The notes: a model not told the origin generated them from the letters alone. A DNA stretch of 64,000 bases from Amoebophrya sp. A120 (GCA_905178155.1 CAJINV010000007.1:1000627-1064626), one strand, 5' to 3'; shown: positions 44,901 to 56,065, counted from the first letter of the stretch. A program made the numbers and translations.

Positions 44901-47625
44901 ATCAAAAAGCAAACTCTGCATCGTCCTGCAGAACGAGAAGAAGAATGAGAATGACGCAGGCGACGAAGCAGCGGACGGCCAAATGGGGGCGGCGTGGCTG
45001 GAGTCCGTAAAGAGTATGCGCGACACCACACGAAAAGGGTCTGACGCTGACAGTAGTTCCGATTCCGAAGAAAGCGCCGAGAACCTCTCGCGCTTTGCAG
45101 GATTATTCAATAACGCGGAAGAGAAGTATTTTCAGTTACGTGAAGAAGCGAATAAATTATGGAAAGGCGCCACAACTGGACAAGATCGAGACAAGCGTGG
45201 CACAAAGTGCCGCGACCCGCAAATAAGGAAGGCTCGCTTGCAAGTAGCGAGACTTCGCGTCAAGGGCTACTTTGATGACCTGGACGAACCCACGCGAACC
45301 GAGTTCCTACTCCGGCAGAAGCAGATGAAGAACGCAGAGAAGAACGCTGCAAATCTGGACGCAGGACAATTAGAAGGACAAGGAGAAAGAACTGCGGAAG
45401 CTGTGGCACCAGATCGAGATGATGAAGATCTCGATGAGGGTATGTGGATTGATGACCCAAATCCCTTTGCCAACGGGGTTTCTCCTTTTGAACAGGCGAG
45501 CGGGTGTCTACGAATGAATGAGAAGAGTCTGCAGGAGGATTTCGTCGGCTTCGCGCCCGGGACCGAAACTACCCAAAAGACCACTGCCGAGAAAATACAA
45601 ATGGAAAAACAAATGGAAGAGGAAAGACAAGAGATGCGCACAGCCGTTAACTTGGCCTTGACACCGGGCGCAGACGACCCATGCTTCAAGAACAAGATCG
45701 GTGAGAACAAGATCGGCTTCACCGTGCACAAACCGGCGCTGCGGGGGCCGTCAGTGTTTGAAGCCAAGGTAGTCGGATACAATGGTCGATGGGTAACAGC
45801 GAGTCATCTTCAGAACGCTTTTGAGTACAAGAGCTTGGAGATGATTCAAGAGGAGCTAAAGCAAAAAACCCCTCCTACCGCTAGCGCAAAAGAGACGGCA
45901 GAGGAGCTAAAGCAAAAAACCCCTCCTGCCGCTAGCGCAAAAGAGACGGCAGAGGAGCTAAAGCAAAAAACCCCTCCTGCCGCTAGCGCAAAGGAGACGG
46001 CTTGCTTCTTCACGCGGCCGGCGGCGATGATGCAAAGAGCAACAAGAGAACAAGGAAAAGAAGAAGCGACGCCAGAGTGGGAGCTCGAGCTGAAAAAAGA
46101 CCGCGCGCGGGAGCTCTTGGCCATTCAGGCGGAGAAGCGGGCGGACAAACCTTTGAACGCTGGCAAGGATGTAGAAAACAGTAAACAGGCACCACGGAGG
46201 GCTGCCATGGCGGGCGCAGACAACTACGGCGATGGTTCGGGGAGTCCGCCTGCCCTCGAGCAAGGCCCCCCCTTGGTTATTGGAAAACTGCGGCCGCGCA
46301 ACTCCTCTTCGCAAAAATCGACGGGAACGAATAACGACGCAGCCCCGGCAGCGGCGGGTGCGGGTTGGCAACAATCCGACACGCTCAAGGTGGCCGGCTG
46401 GAAAATCTTTCCCGGGGCGCATGTGTCCGTGAGATCCCATGGCCTGCTCGCCGCGGACCATTCCTACAGTGCATTGAACAACCTAGGCTACCAGCACCAG
46501 TACGCCCGGTTCATCTTTCGGGCTAGAAAGCCTGCCAGCTCGGAGGATACGCCGGTTGCTGTGTATGCGTCTTTCGCAGCGGGCACGGGGCTCGAGTGCG
46601 ACGTGGCGGAATTGGTGACGGAAACGCCGTCGGAATCTTCTTCCGCCCAAAGCACGGCGCGCCCCGGCTCAGGTGAAGGCCTCACCCTTGCCGCGCCATA
46701 CCTGGCACGCCCGGCCAAGTTGTACGAAGACCTCATTCCGGAGGTGTGCGGAAAAGTTTTCTCTGACGCCCATTATTGGGAGTTTGTCGAAGAATTAGTA
46801 GCGAGCGACGAGTTTTCCACGATGGTTGCGAGTGAGTTCCTCGAAGGTAATAAGTTCGCCCATGCGCTCAAAAAGCGCGAACAGTATTACCGGTACAGCT
46901 CCCCGCCCTACCTGTTCGACCCGCGGGGGCAAATCATGCTGGGCAAGCACGCGCCGTATGACATCGCGAACTCGGTCGTGTTCGGCTTTGGCGTCGAGGA
47001 AGCAATGTCAATGCTGGTGGCGGCGTATTTCGGTCCCTTCAGGACGAGCACCAACTATTTACTTGCAGCGCAATGGTTCCCCCCACGAGTTTTGGTTAAC
47101 AACTGCCAAAGTTTAGCCTTCTTCCTGTACAACTTCGTCTCGGACAACGACTGCGGCAAGTCGCTTCTGCCGTCTTGCAGTGGCGCCGGAAAACAGAACA
47201 ATTTGTGGCTGTTTGACACGCGCACGTACCTCGCTACGAAGCACGCCATCGAATCGTGGCATGGCTCTGCTCTGAACCACCTCTTTGGACATAGCTTTGA
47301 TCCGAAGAGCTTGGCCACCAAGCTCCTGCTACCCTACCGCTACTGCCGCGATGCGGGCCCAGTGCTGGCTGCCCACTGGCTCTCTAACGCACTCTCAAGC
47401 GCCAGTGTACAGCTAAGCGCAGCAACCTCGGCAGCGGGCCCCAGTAGTAGCACCTTCTCAAGCGCCGGGACTATTTCATCTTCAAAACCTGCAACCGGTG
47501 CGGAGGGTACTGACCGCCACCTGCGCACCACGCCAGCAGTCATTGGCACAACAGCAACCGCGTACGGATCGGTCCCAGTCCCGGCAGGAGCTCCTCACGA
47601 GGAAATTATCAACTATGCCCTGTAA
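41950..47625 (+). CDS. Unknown 1,891-aa protein, intronless in the window
   Basis: A single open frame of 1,892 codons with no introner, unlike its neighbours. The first ~850 residues are Ser/Thr/Gly/Ala-rich. The middle is charged and helical, with three 17-residue repeats (EELKQKTPPTASAKETA). The last ~430 residues look folded: GWKIFPGAHVSVRSHG, YQHQYARFIFRARKP, EVCGKVFSDAHYWEFVEELV, YLFDPRGQIMLGKHAPYD, AAYFGPFRTSTNYLLAAQW, WLFDTRTYLATKHAIESW. I do not recognise the fold. The ATG at 41950 is the first in the frame. It could have upstream exons, as the chimeric gene ends only 96 bp before it. Confidence 0.65.
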   Translation: MKKFTSKLISGGFHQHQSPMIMATRFPLLHIPFPRLGTVGARPLGLNTNTLGYYGETTACKTGEGGSCSNSCRADDLVLAAKPSEVRLPAASIKLSSPVVSPQDKKEITWRQQERPADQEADHHLFARRQATRGAISFTSRKENRNSGIFSSQMIAGEIGGGRENNLFPSPGPAPAHRPENTNRSCTSRSRPATRVGVLVPSPSAKSRSSLVSATSSSPRIRTSTPSENAPAPSGCCSFMAITTGGGGRNALHAPPGVASTPPASPGSTKFTTPRSDNSTATPNQSKLLFTTPKDSSLTPGSGRDVVRGIVSFATPLTSTSPVVAARAATTGKASSAERNITARMKLLFMQPSSTTTTPGGAGGASSSTRSATVGVAPTSVKLHKPRLSRRGSVQDRPQQHERLRFQSQSRCRTRWTLRPPVNVDTTFTTIRGGAPAPGCTTRPLSSTRRPRPRLGSVLAGASVLFARSFTSVQAIQKSTTATENQKSFYDDDGEQKGSTAARRREAGKGSTGTTTTEQEDNEGNKRTTSSTAEGGALPGADSSRQAAAGEANRRGAGVGENLSSTKNADFLDPSAKEGPAAEGKHESLRDTDATPMAVATTVQGPTSPGGPVNKAVERVEQETNPGSRRTSLINQEEGGVGLAGSGEEAKQPITDADATETVSSNKNSHTDRTASSTKHRTDDGGSGSHSRERPLPTESSLEMKGKTGNPTDEQRSESESDAQRKSTLTKNDDAALKKSGTASTTSHAAEAAPATSAVGGSKSPSLVATSTGLGTGSSSSSSVVQERSSLSIQLAASESSDAATKGSSTLDSVSAPSSTSTTPNTGVSVVDTDSPTAASAHQSSSSTTPGPVAPAPQEKRKLLRREPGQRPAIKTSSSSAVQTGEAGAPSGGDEIEYQFRPSEHDLLPYLCPDQQGLAMYKLEGVVGNAEAPDSAQEQRERGKVIERISKNKKKTPTAGSQGGEIYRAGPRIADLGGGSSGSTSKSKLCIVLQNEKKNENDAGDEAADGQMGAAWLESVKSMRDTTRKGSDADSSSDSEESAENLSRFAGLFNNAEEKYFQLREEANKLWKGATTGQDRDKRGTKCRDPQIRKARLQVARLRVKGYFDDLDEPTRTEFLLRQKQMKNAEKNAANLDAGQLEGQGERTAEAVAPDRDDEDLDEGMWIDDPNPFANGVSPFEQASGCLRMNEKSLQEDFVGFAPGTETTQKTTAEKIQMEKQMEEERQEMRTAVNLALTPGADDPCFKNKIGENKIGFTVHKPALRGPSVFEAKVVGYNGRWVTASHLQNAFEYKSLEMIQEELKQKTPPTASAKETAEELKQKTPPAASAKETAEELKQKTPPAASAKETACFFTRPAAMMQRATREQGKEEATPEWELELKKDRARELLAIQAEKRADKPLNAGKDVENSKQAPRRAAMAGADNYGDGSGSPPALEQGPPLVIGKLRPRNSSSQKSTGTNNDAAPAAAGAGWQQSDTLKVAGWKIFPGAHVSVRSHGLLAADHSYSALNNLGYQHQYARFIFRARKPASSEDTPVAVYASFAAGTGLECDVAELVTETPSESSSAQSTARPGSGEGLTLAAPYLARPAKLYEDLIPEVCGKVFSDAHYWEFVEELVASDEFSTMVASEFLEGNKFAHALKKREQYYRYSSPPYLFDPRGQIMLGKHAPYDIANSVVFGFGVEEAMSMLVAAYFGPFRTSTNYLLAAQWFPPRVLVNNCQSLAFFLYNFVSDNDCGKSLLPSCSGAGKQNNLWLFDTRTYLATKHAIESWHGSALNHLFGHSFDPKSLATKLLLPYRYCRDAGPVLAAHWLSNALSSASVQLSAATSAAGPSSSTFSSAGTISSSKPATGAEGTDRHLRTTPAVIGTTATAYGSVPVPAGAPHEEIINYAL
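45850..46002 (+). repeat. Three 51-bp in-frame tandem repeats
   Basis: Units at 45850-45900, 45901-45951 and 45952-46002 differ by only three or four bases. Each encodes EELKQKTPPxASAKETA. Confidence 0.95.
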
Positions 47626-47793
47626 AACATAAACAAGTATGCGTCGCATAATTATACCTGCTGGCCATTGCCATCTTGATTTCAACCCAGCATAACAAAA
47701 CGTCTACTTCTTTGCCTTCTTTGGTTTGATGAATGCAAAGTGATTGAAGGCGGGGGGCTGCAAATCAACATCTGTGATGCAGGAATTTGACTG

Positions 47794-49111
47794 ATGTCCA
47801 GCACGTGCGCGATACGTAGTACTTGTGCCGTGCATATCAACACAGCCGGCGCAAACGAGAACTTTCCGGAGCAGGAGAACTTTGTCCCCGACGCTGACGA
47901 AAATGTGGAAACTGCTTCTGCCGACAACAGCAGCGCGGGGAGTGATGATAAGAAAAACGGGCTGCGTGACGTGGTCCAGGAGCAGGGGCAGCATAAAGCT
48001 GATTTTGTTGGGGGAGAACAATTGCTGCAGGAGTCCGGGTCGTCAATGCAACAGCAAAAACAATCTGCGATGAAGCCGCAGGACTTATGAATTGCAAATG
48101 CGTCGGGGTCTGAAAGAGGACGAGCGCAGGTTTTGTCATTCTCGGCTACTAGCATGACTCAAAACTTTGTCATGCGCATTTCTCAAATAAGTTAAACAAA
48201 GGCCTCATAGTCGTTTTTCTGTCATGCAGAAGCCTTCTACTTGTTCTGCAGAATAGAGAGAGAAAAACGTTTCAGGTTTTCAGACCCAGACTGATTTGCA
48301 TTTGATAGGAGTACGGACAACAAGAAACCGCGGACCTGATGAACCATGCGGACAAACAGGCCGCGTCAAAGACCTCGTCGTCTTCCACACCATCAAAATC
48401 ATATCAAATGTAACATATCATTCGGGTCTGGAAATATTGAGCTGCTTGTTGTGATGCTTGTTTTGCACTGTTGGAAAATCTGTGTTGCGTTACAAACAAA
48501 GGCGCGCCTTCATCCTTTGTTAACATTCATGATCAAGGGTGCAATTTGTGATGCTGATTTCGTACGCTACGACACAGACAGCGTTCGCGTTGCTCGAAAC
48601 AAAACCTGTCATGCCTGGCTCCAGTAGAAAAAAATGCAATCATCCCCACGCCAGCATCACAATGTTTATTCCTGACCGAGGCATGATCTTTGCGTTTCAT
48701 ATCGATGAAAAGGACGCGCTGGACGACGAGGCAGCCTTGTTCGAAGAGATTAATGACGAAGGCAAGGCTGCTGTTGCAGGAGGGCACAAGAACACGAACC
48801 TGAACCAGCAGGAAAACAAGAACTTCTACGAAACAACCACCATGGAGACCGGAGAAGCAACTTCTAGCAGCAAGGGTGCTCTTGCTGCCGCCGCGGTAGA
48901 AAATCAGGGCGCAGCAGCAGCATCCTCGACGGGCGAGGACTGGCATCAGGAGCATGGTACTGCGAACTACGGCCGCGGCGTTGATCATGAATCCGTTTCT
49001 GCGGACCAGGGAACAAAAACGAATAGCAGAATTCCGGGGACGGGAGAGGGAGAGATAAACGCAGCAGGTGGGGACGGAGGACAACCAGCAAGGGCAGAAA
49101 ATTCTAGATAA
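47794..49111 (+). CDS. Unknown acidic low-complexity protein
   Basis: Exons 47794-48085, 48313-48401, 48707-49111 give 261 aa in one frame once two F1-type introners are removed. The protein is rich in Glu, Asp, Gln, Ala and Gly (for example DEKDALDDEAALFEEIND near the third exon start) with no domain I recognise. It starts 168 bp after the 1,891-aa ORF on the same strand. Confidence 0.55.
48086..48307. mobile_element. Introner F1
   Basis: TSD GGACT/GGAGT. Inverted repeats are partly decayed (GTCGGGGTCTGAAA). The join GAC T|AC GGA is in frame. Confidence 0.85.
48402..48701. mobile_element. Introner F1, decayed
   Basis: Starts TATCAAATGTAAC with CATTCGGGTCTGG; the right arm is strongly diverged (CCTGACCGAGGCATG). 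Flanks AATCA/TCGAT do not match, yet removal keeps the frame. Confidence 0.7.
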
Positions 49112-51332
49112 AACGAGAAAAGCGTGCAGAAGATGACGACGCAGAACTCAACGTGACCGCTTACGTTTCGAAAAATAAAACATTAAGAAACTCAAAGAGT
49201 TGAAAGACATAGAGCTAGGAGCTTTTTTCTCCAACTTACAGTCGCAACGACGTCAATCATCCACGCGAAAAAAATACAAAATGAGCTTTTATTTATCCAT
49301 AAAATGAACCCTTGCGTGTCAACATCATCAACTTTTCAAGCAGAACTCTTGCAAGTGAAGCCTTGCAACTGAATGCACTACAGCGACTCGCTGAAATTGA
49401 ATTAGATATGAGCAGCGTCTCACTGTGTAAGATCAGGAAATGAACGAAACCAATGAAATTTCGCGGACAATCATAATCAAAATGAAAATAAGTAAGTCGC
49501 GTAAGACCTACACTGTTACTGAAAACGAACTAAGTACAATGGACCATACCAACGAAAAAATATAAACAAGCCCAGAGCCTGCACCTTTGTTTTCCGCCAA
49601 ATAGATAAGCATTTCTTACGGCAACACTGCAAAAATAAAATCTGCAGAAACTCCCATGCCGGGGTGATATCAGATTGGGTGATAACACAAAGCAAAATCT
49701 TCTGCATTGATAGATATTTTCGCGCTTTTTCTCCAAAGCCAAAAAGTATAGCGTATCGATTTTCATTCGGAAGATTCTACAGAACCAGAAGCACATGATA
49801 TTGATGCAATTCGCAATTTTGCTTGATGGAAAATTTCAATTTCTTTGTCATGATTGTTGGATGAGTTGCATAAAGATTCCGTTTTTTTATCATGATCTAA
49901 TCTCCATTTCGATGATGATAGATTCCATCCCTCTGTCGATATAATGTTTGATGATGATGATTCTAATACATAAGAGAGATGGATCGAAAATCTTGAGATC
50001 TTCTAGAGTGTGGGATTCATTAGGATTATTATCATTGTGTCTGTTCTTCTAGTTCGGGAAATGTTTTTTATTAATTTAAATTTTCCGAGAAATCGGAGTT
50101 GAGATATATTCCATCAGAGTTTTTTTTTTCAATAAATTGCAAAAATTCAATAAAGTGGATTGATAAAATCAAACAGAATTTCTTTAAGATAATATGAAGA
50201 TCGAGATCTGGATTAATTCCGATATATAGATATTTCCAGAAATTTTTTCTTGAGGTGGATTTGGATATTGTATACAGGATATACAACAAATATCAGAAAA
50301 AAATTTTCCGCATATTCTTTCAAATTTTTTTTGAGTCAATATTTTTTCCTAAAAAGTCAGAAATTCTTTTTACAAATTCTTCAAGAGATCGACTCTATCT
50401 TCATAAATCAATAATTTTTTTTTTTATATTTTTCAATTTTTGAAATGATAATTTTCAATATCATTGAAGAGAATAATGAAATAAATTCGATGGGTCATCG
50501 ATCCGATTTATTAGAAAGATTGATTGATAAAATTTTCATGGAATTTTTCCATTATGAAATCAATATCATTTCCATTCCCAAAAATTTTATATGAATGATA
50601 TGATTCAAAATTGGATTTCTCCCAATTCAGATTACAGATTGATGAACACCATCCAATTTATGCATTTACATTTTTAGAATCGAGAATGAGAAAATAATCG
50701 AACAGAATGACCCGGGAAAAAAAAAAATCATGGATCTTATCGGAGATAGATTCAACATTATTTATCCATGGTCTAGACACCAAACAAAACCCAATCCCAT
50801 GAGATAACACATTGATACAGAAACAACCAAACATGATCAAGATCATCACAGAAATCCATTTCTGTATCATATCTGGAGAAATAGGAAAAGGAAACCTGAA
50901 AGAGAGATATTGATATTGATATGCTACAGAATCAGAGCAGAATTTTTTTTTGATGATTCAAATCAGAATGGATTTTCGTTCTCGACAAACACCTCAACAT
51001 ATCCCGGACGATGTGAAGTCATGATGGGCAACGCTCTCGATTGATGTCTTTCGCAGAAAACTAAGCGCAACAATCTAAATCTTGACACGACACATCGTCC
51101 GAGTTTATTACGCGAAAAGGAACGTGTACGTGATGTCTTCATCGAGTATCTTCTGTATTGTCAGTTGTTAAGTAGAATCGAAAGCGGTAGCAAAGCAATA
51201 GAACAAAGGAATAGGCGCAAAATTTGTTCATGGGGGAGTACACTTCTATACAGGATTTCTATCTTCTTTTCCGAAAAATTTATTCTACCGAAGAGTGTAG
51301 AAGATGAAGAAGAAGATATCGACATCGCAGCA
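49112..51332. other. Intergenic; AT-rich island about 49790-50990
   Basis: No gene is recognised. From about 49790 to 50990 the sequence becomes markedly AT-rich, full of T and A runs and GATGATGAT words, unlike the rest of the window. Short open frames there are Phe/Ile/Lys-rich, as expected from base composition. The GCATNACAA word common in introners seems absent here. Confidence 0.6.
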
Positions 51333-54300
51333 TCACAACTCCCGCACCTCTTCCTCGTCGAACTCGAAATCGTTTTCGCTGGAACTACCCATCGCGGCCC
51401 CACCGGCCACCCCACCACCGTAATTTGGATCTTCATTATCGTTTTTCATTTTCAACCGTTCATACTCCAAAAACACCATGTCCGCGATAACCGCGTGGCC
51501 CTCCGCATCGGGGTGCAGCCGGTCGAAAGCGTACTGCCCGCTCGGGTCCTTTAAGGTGAAAAATTTCGGGGTCGTGGAGGTGGAGGATGTTCTTGCAGGA
51601 TCATTGTCAGGCTTGGTGTAGTTCTCTGCGGAGGCGGATGTCGCAAACTCCGAGGTCGATTTGTCATCCAAATCTACTACGCCGATAGGTTCTTGTTCGA
51701 GTGAGTTAGAATTTGCCGCACCTTGTTCGTTCAGGCGCAAAATTTCCGCCAGTACGCCTTCCTTGTACATCTTGTAAAAGTACGGCGGGCTCTTTAACGC
51801 CGGAACGTCCCGCAGGCTTGCGTGGTGTTCCACTAGGGGGAAGATCAGGATGACAAATTTCGAAAAGCTGACCGCCTTTTCCAAAACCTGTCTCATGTTG
51901 TTCACGAACAGATTCACCGCGTTATGGAGTGCGCAGCTGTGGGTTGGACGAAGTGAACTGGAATGATTTGTCCCTTCGTCTAGCCATCTGAAGTCTAGCA
52001 TGGCAAATCTCTGACACGAGAACAACTCCAAACGAGGTCAGACATGGCGTCGGCTTTTACTCTTTATGCAACACAAGTTTTGACATTTGCATTTCATTCC
52101 AGTTTAGACTGTCCCCCCCCCAGCTGAGCTGTCGATACGCGTCCACACTGTTAAACCGGTAGCCGCCAATATGACAGCGCACAACTCCCCCTCCCCCTCA
52201 TTTGTAGGGCATGAACAGCATTACAAACACCAGTACAGGTGGACCCTGTGCATGACAACTTCATGCGCCGCCGAGTAATGTAGTATTGTTTGGATTTCCG
52301 GAATTTGTCATGCACACGGTGCCACAAGGTAGCACCTGAGTTTGGGTTTTTGCATGACAAATGAGGGGAAGGGCGGGGAGTTGTGCACTGTGATAGCCAA
52401 CCTCGTTGGTCCCGAAGAAGATGGTGGTTAGTTCGACTTTCTGTGAAGGCGTTGCCCCAGAACCACTGCTGGTCGCCACATCAACTGGACTCAAAACCGC
52501 TGGAATAATGTAATTCTCCAAAAGATTCTCGTTCGGGGTCTTCGCTTGCAGCTGCATGTCCGCGGCGAGTTCTCTTTGAAAATAATTGGAATTGTTCGGT
52601 CGCCCAGGAGAAACTCCTGTAGAAGATCTTGATGAGAGCACCACCTTCCTGGCGTGCCCGGGCATGAAACTCAGTGGCATGTTGCCCGTCAGGATGGTGG
52701 CGATCGCACCGCTGTTCCCGGCGTTGAGGATTTGCAAGCTGTGCTTCTTTTTCATTTCTTCATTGTCTTTCCCCGGTGGGCCGTGATCAAGATCATTTGT
52801 CATGCTGTTTCCCCGTTCCAGCAGTATCTTCTCGCCCAGCTTGTTGACCCAGAGGTCCGGGCTGGTCACGAAGCCAATATTGAAACCTTCGGTGATGCTG
52901 TCCCCCAAAGCCACAATGTCCGGCGGTCGAGGGGGTGAAGTTGTTGTCTTCGTGTGTGGTGCTGACTGTCGCTGTGCGGTGGGTGCTGCTATACCAGCAG
53001 CACGACCGTATGCTGGCTGCGCAACAGGGGCGCCTCCATACACTGTTTGGGTTTGGTGGTGCGAGGGATCTTGCTTCTGCTGTTCTTGTGCCACGAGGAC
53101 CTGCTGGTGGTATACAGGTGATTGAGAGAAAGAGCCTCCGGCGCCTGGTCCTCCGTGTTGCTGCTTTACAATGGTGTAGCCCGCCGGGTCGTGAGCAGCA
53201 CCGCTGCTCGGTCTGTGATGCACGACGCGTATCACCCCACTTTGGCTTTGCGGACTTTGAAGATGCACCTGCTGGTACCCACCAGCTACACCAGCTTGCT
53301 TTTGCACGTAGTGGATCTTCTGGTGTGAAGTAGTTGAAGCAGGTCCCGCCATTGCGCCGCCAGCGGCAACACCTAGGGGCAGAACTCCGGCTGCGGTGGC
53401 ACCTCCCGTGCTGACCGCAGTTGCGGCCGCGGACGTCGGCAAGACCACCGTGTTCGGCGCCGTCGTGCTGCCTGCGTTTACACTTTCTTGTGCTTCAATA
53501 TCTTCTGAAGGACTTCGACTTCTGCCTGGCTTTTCTGTTTGCTTGCGAGAGCGAGGATCTCCGTGAAGACCCGCCTGCTCCTGCGACGTCGTCCTCGTCT
53601 TCGGCGTGCTGTACGTGGTTAAATCTAGGTTCAGACTCGCCAGACTGCGGGGCTTGGAAATGTGAACCACAGGAAGTTCTTGCAGTTCTGGCACCGTAAT
53701 ATCTTCTGGTGCAACATCGTCGCGCAGTAGAGAAGCTGCACTTGTTGCAGCGGTCGGAACAACTTCGTGGTCATCATGTCCGCGCCGTCGTGGTTCGTCC
53801 GGTGCAGCTGCCAGATGATCTTCGTGCTGTTCGTCCCCTAAACTTGCTATCTCATGCTCTTGAAGTCGATTAGGATCATCTCCTGCATCGTCTGAATCCA
53901 ACGCAGTCCGTAGTTTTCGCACACCAATACTGCTGTCGATCAAATCTCGATGGGAGTCGACGTCAGGAGCATCTGGAATGATCTCGTCGTCCGTGTTTGT
54001 GCTTTGACCAACCTCCTCGTAGTTCTGATTGGTGTTCAACGTTGCATCTTGCAACTCCGGAGAAGCTGTTGCTTCAGCTTCCCCCACCTGTTCTTCTCCT
54101 TGTTTGTCGCCTTGGTACAGAAGTGGTATGATGGTTTGGTCTGGTCGATATGATCTACGTGCAGTCGTGTCCCTGGTCGTGGCGTGATCATCCACGCGCT
54201 CCTCGTCATCTTGAACTACAGGACCAGACGGTCCAAGATAATTCTCGTAGTTTTCATCGTGGTAAAAATCACCTTTGTCCTCCTGAACCCCGCGACCCGC

Positions 54301-54875
54301 TGCACCTGCTCCGAAGCCGTCGCTAGCCTTGTTATCCTCACTGTACAGCCAATCGTAGAAAGAGGATGAAGTGTGAAACTCTTCGGCGGCTGCGAAAATT
54401 TTGTTGACGGCACTTCCATTTCCTCCGTAGTCGCGTTCTTGGTCAACATTTAATACTCTATCGCCAACAAGAAGCCGCGGGGGAGCAGGTAATTTTTCAA
54501 CAATGTCGAAAACAATGGACACGAGCAGGCAGGAAGAAACAAAAGGGTGTAATATCCTGAGGAAAAACGTCCCCACACCAGAGTCAGGATGGGGATTTTG
54601 CGATACAAACTTAGGGGCTTTGTGAGTCACGCGTGACAAGTTGCACTCCGCAGTGTAGTGCAGGTTAGCAAGTATAGCCGCATCACAGATTCGTCTGCTC
54701 ATCCTATTCACAGCGTCACAAATTCCAAAACACGACTGGAAATGGCTCTCATGGGGATGCGCATTACAAGTCTTTCTGTCTTTGCAAATCTGCATTACAA
54801 CTCTGGGGTGGGGACGTTTTTACTCAGGATATGTAAAGACGAGTGGCGGATCCGGCTCAGTTTTGGCGGTTTCAT
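51333..54875 (-). CDS. SGNH/GDSL-family hydrolase with long N-terminal linker
   Basis: Exons 54875-54837, 54552-52396, 52164-52139 and 51936-51333 give 941 aa in frame. The first ~35 residues (basic start, then FVSSCLLVSIVF) resemble a signal peptide or anchor. About 580 low-complexity Asp/Glu/Gln-rich residues follow. The catalytic domain then shows block I IVALGDSITEG (nucleophile Ser), block II NAGNSGAI, block III FFGTNEVG (with E where D is common), and block V DRLHPDAEGH (Asp and His). The best match in kind is the isoamyl acetate-hydrolysing esterase group; the substrate is unknown. Two introns are introners; 51937-52138 is GT-AG. An acidic tail ends in DEEEVREL. Confidence 0.85.
52170..52395. 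mobile_element. Introner F5
   Basis: TSD GCCAA exact. On the minus strand removal gives GAG GTT GGC GGC TAC, right after the block III motif. Confidence 0.93.
54553..54831. mobile_element. Introner F4
   Basis: 279 bp, TSD TGTAA exact, long CCACACC-type inverted arms. It has the same length as, and is very similar to, 59362-59640. Confidence 0.93.
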
Positions 54876-55663
54876 ACCACCAAGCATGATGGTTCAATCT
54901 GGAGAAGGGCTTCGTGTTTTCGAAGTCATAGTGGAAATAATGCAAGTACAACACAGGAGCAATCCCGATCGCAGCACCGTTCAAAATATCAATTTGAATT
55001 TGATCCCACACATAATCCTATTTTTCTTTTTTGTATATACACTTCACTTGTATTCGTCAGCAATAGGACCAGATCAGGATCTTCTTCAGGAACTGCATTT
55101 GCTCGGCCGGGGAACGAATGTGGTGTTTGTCTTAAGCGTAAAGAGTGCGCAGATCTTCGTATTCTACCGAGCGGACCTCGAAGGAGCGGTCAACGTCAGA
55201 ACGACGACGAGGAGCCGCAGTTGTGTGTACGAGGACTGATGACAACCAATCACCTCCTTTATCTAGTCTTAGTCGTAGAAGGAAGACGAGAAAACGGAAA
55301 CGCCCCGTGGCGGCATGACAAGTATTGGCTCCCTCCATCATCTGATCTTGCCATGTGGACGAGGACGAGGCCTTGAAGAGATAAGGAAACCCAGCCTCTG
55401 CTGCAAAAAACAAGAACGAGAACCGTTGTTGTACAAAACACAGCCACAACGGCTTGCCGATGGAGTCGTGCGAATTTTCAGGACCACGTAGATGATGGAG
55501 TTGCGACGTGAATGTTTCTGGTGTTCTACTACTTCGAGTTCAACTTCTGCGTGAAGCAGTTTAATAGTACGCAAATCCAAAAGATCGCTTGTCGCTGCTG
55601 TTGCTGTAATATCTTCACATGTTGCCGTACTTGTTCTCTATCACCGACCTGAGTTCTTCATCT
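54876..55663. other. Intergenic
   Basis: Lies between two minus-strand genes. Open frames on both strands near 54850-55376 and 55132-55600 lack recognisable domains; an upstream exon of the hydrolase gene is possible. Confidence 0.45.
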
Positions 55664-56065
55664 TTACCACGCATCAATTTCCCTCTGCACCACATCTTTC
55701 GTTGGTATCAAAACCTGTTCCAATATTTCCAAAATCTCGCCCAACTTGTTCACGTCCGCGGTTGCTTCGCCGTTCAACGTGATTACCAACGGGCCGAAGT
55801 TCCCCTGCAGTACCACCGCGTCGTCGTGTACTAAGCAGATTGAATTGCACTGCCCCAGCAGGTCCACTTTGGTCGTTTGGTCGGTGGTCAGGGAGAAAAT
55901 CGTGGTGAGAATCTGCTCGGACTGCAGATCCGAAGCTTGTTGGTCCCCTCCGGTTTTTGGTGGCGCCCGGAGCACCGCGACGCCATCCCGGTCCGCCACT
56001 GCGATGGAGGTCAGGCCGGTCGTGTCGTCGACCAGTTTGTTGAGGTAGGCGAAGACGTCGGTCAT
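55664..56065 (-). CDS. LAMTOR3: LAMTOR3/MP1-like roadblock-domain protein (Ragulator subunit)
   Basis: 133 aa, close to the ~124 of animal LAMTOR3, in one uninterrupted exon. A single roadblock/LC7 fold is suggested by the start DVFAYLNKLVDDTTGL, then SIAVADRDGVAVLRAP (LAMTOR3 has a similar VVSDRDGVPV), the FSLTTDQTTKVDLLGQC block (LAMTOR3: ALATDQGSKL), and the closing LGEILEILEQVL helix. In other eukaryotes it pairs with LAMTOR2 as a scaffold for Rag GTPases and MAP kinase on late endosomes/lysosomes. Another roadblock-family protein is the main alternative. Confidence 0.78.
   Translation of the reverse strand: MTDVFAYLNKLVDDTTGLTSIAVADRDGVAVLRAPPKTGGDQQASDLQSEQILTTIFSLTTDQTTKVDLLGQCNSICLVHDDAVVLQGNFGPLVITLNGEATADVNKLGEILEILEQVLIPTKDVVQREIDAW

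Noticed and set aside
50071-50870. Small Phe/Ile/Lys-rich frames in the AT-rich island
   Set aside because: Residue use is what the base composition predicts; no motif.
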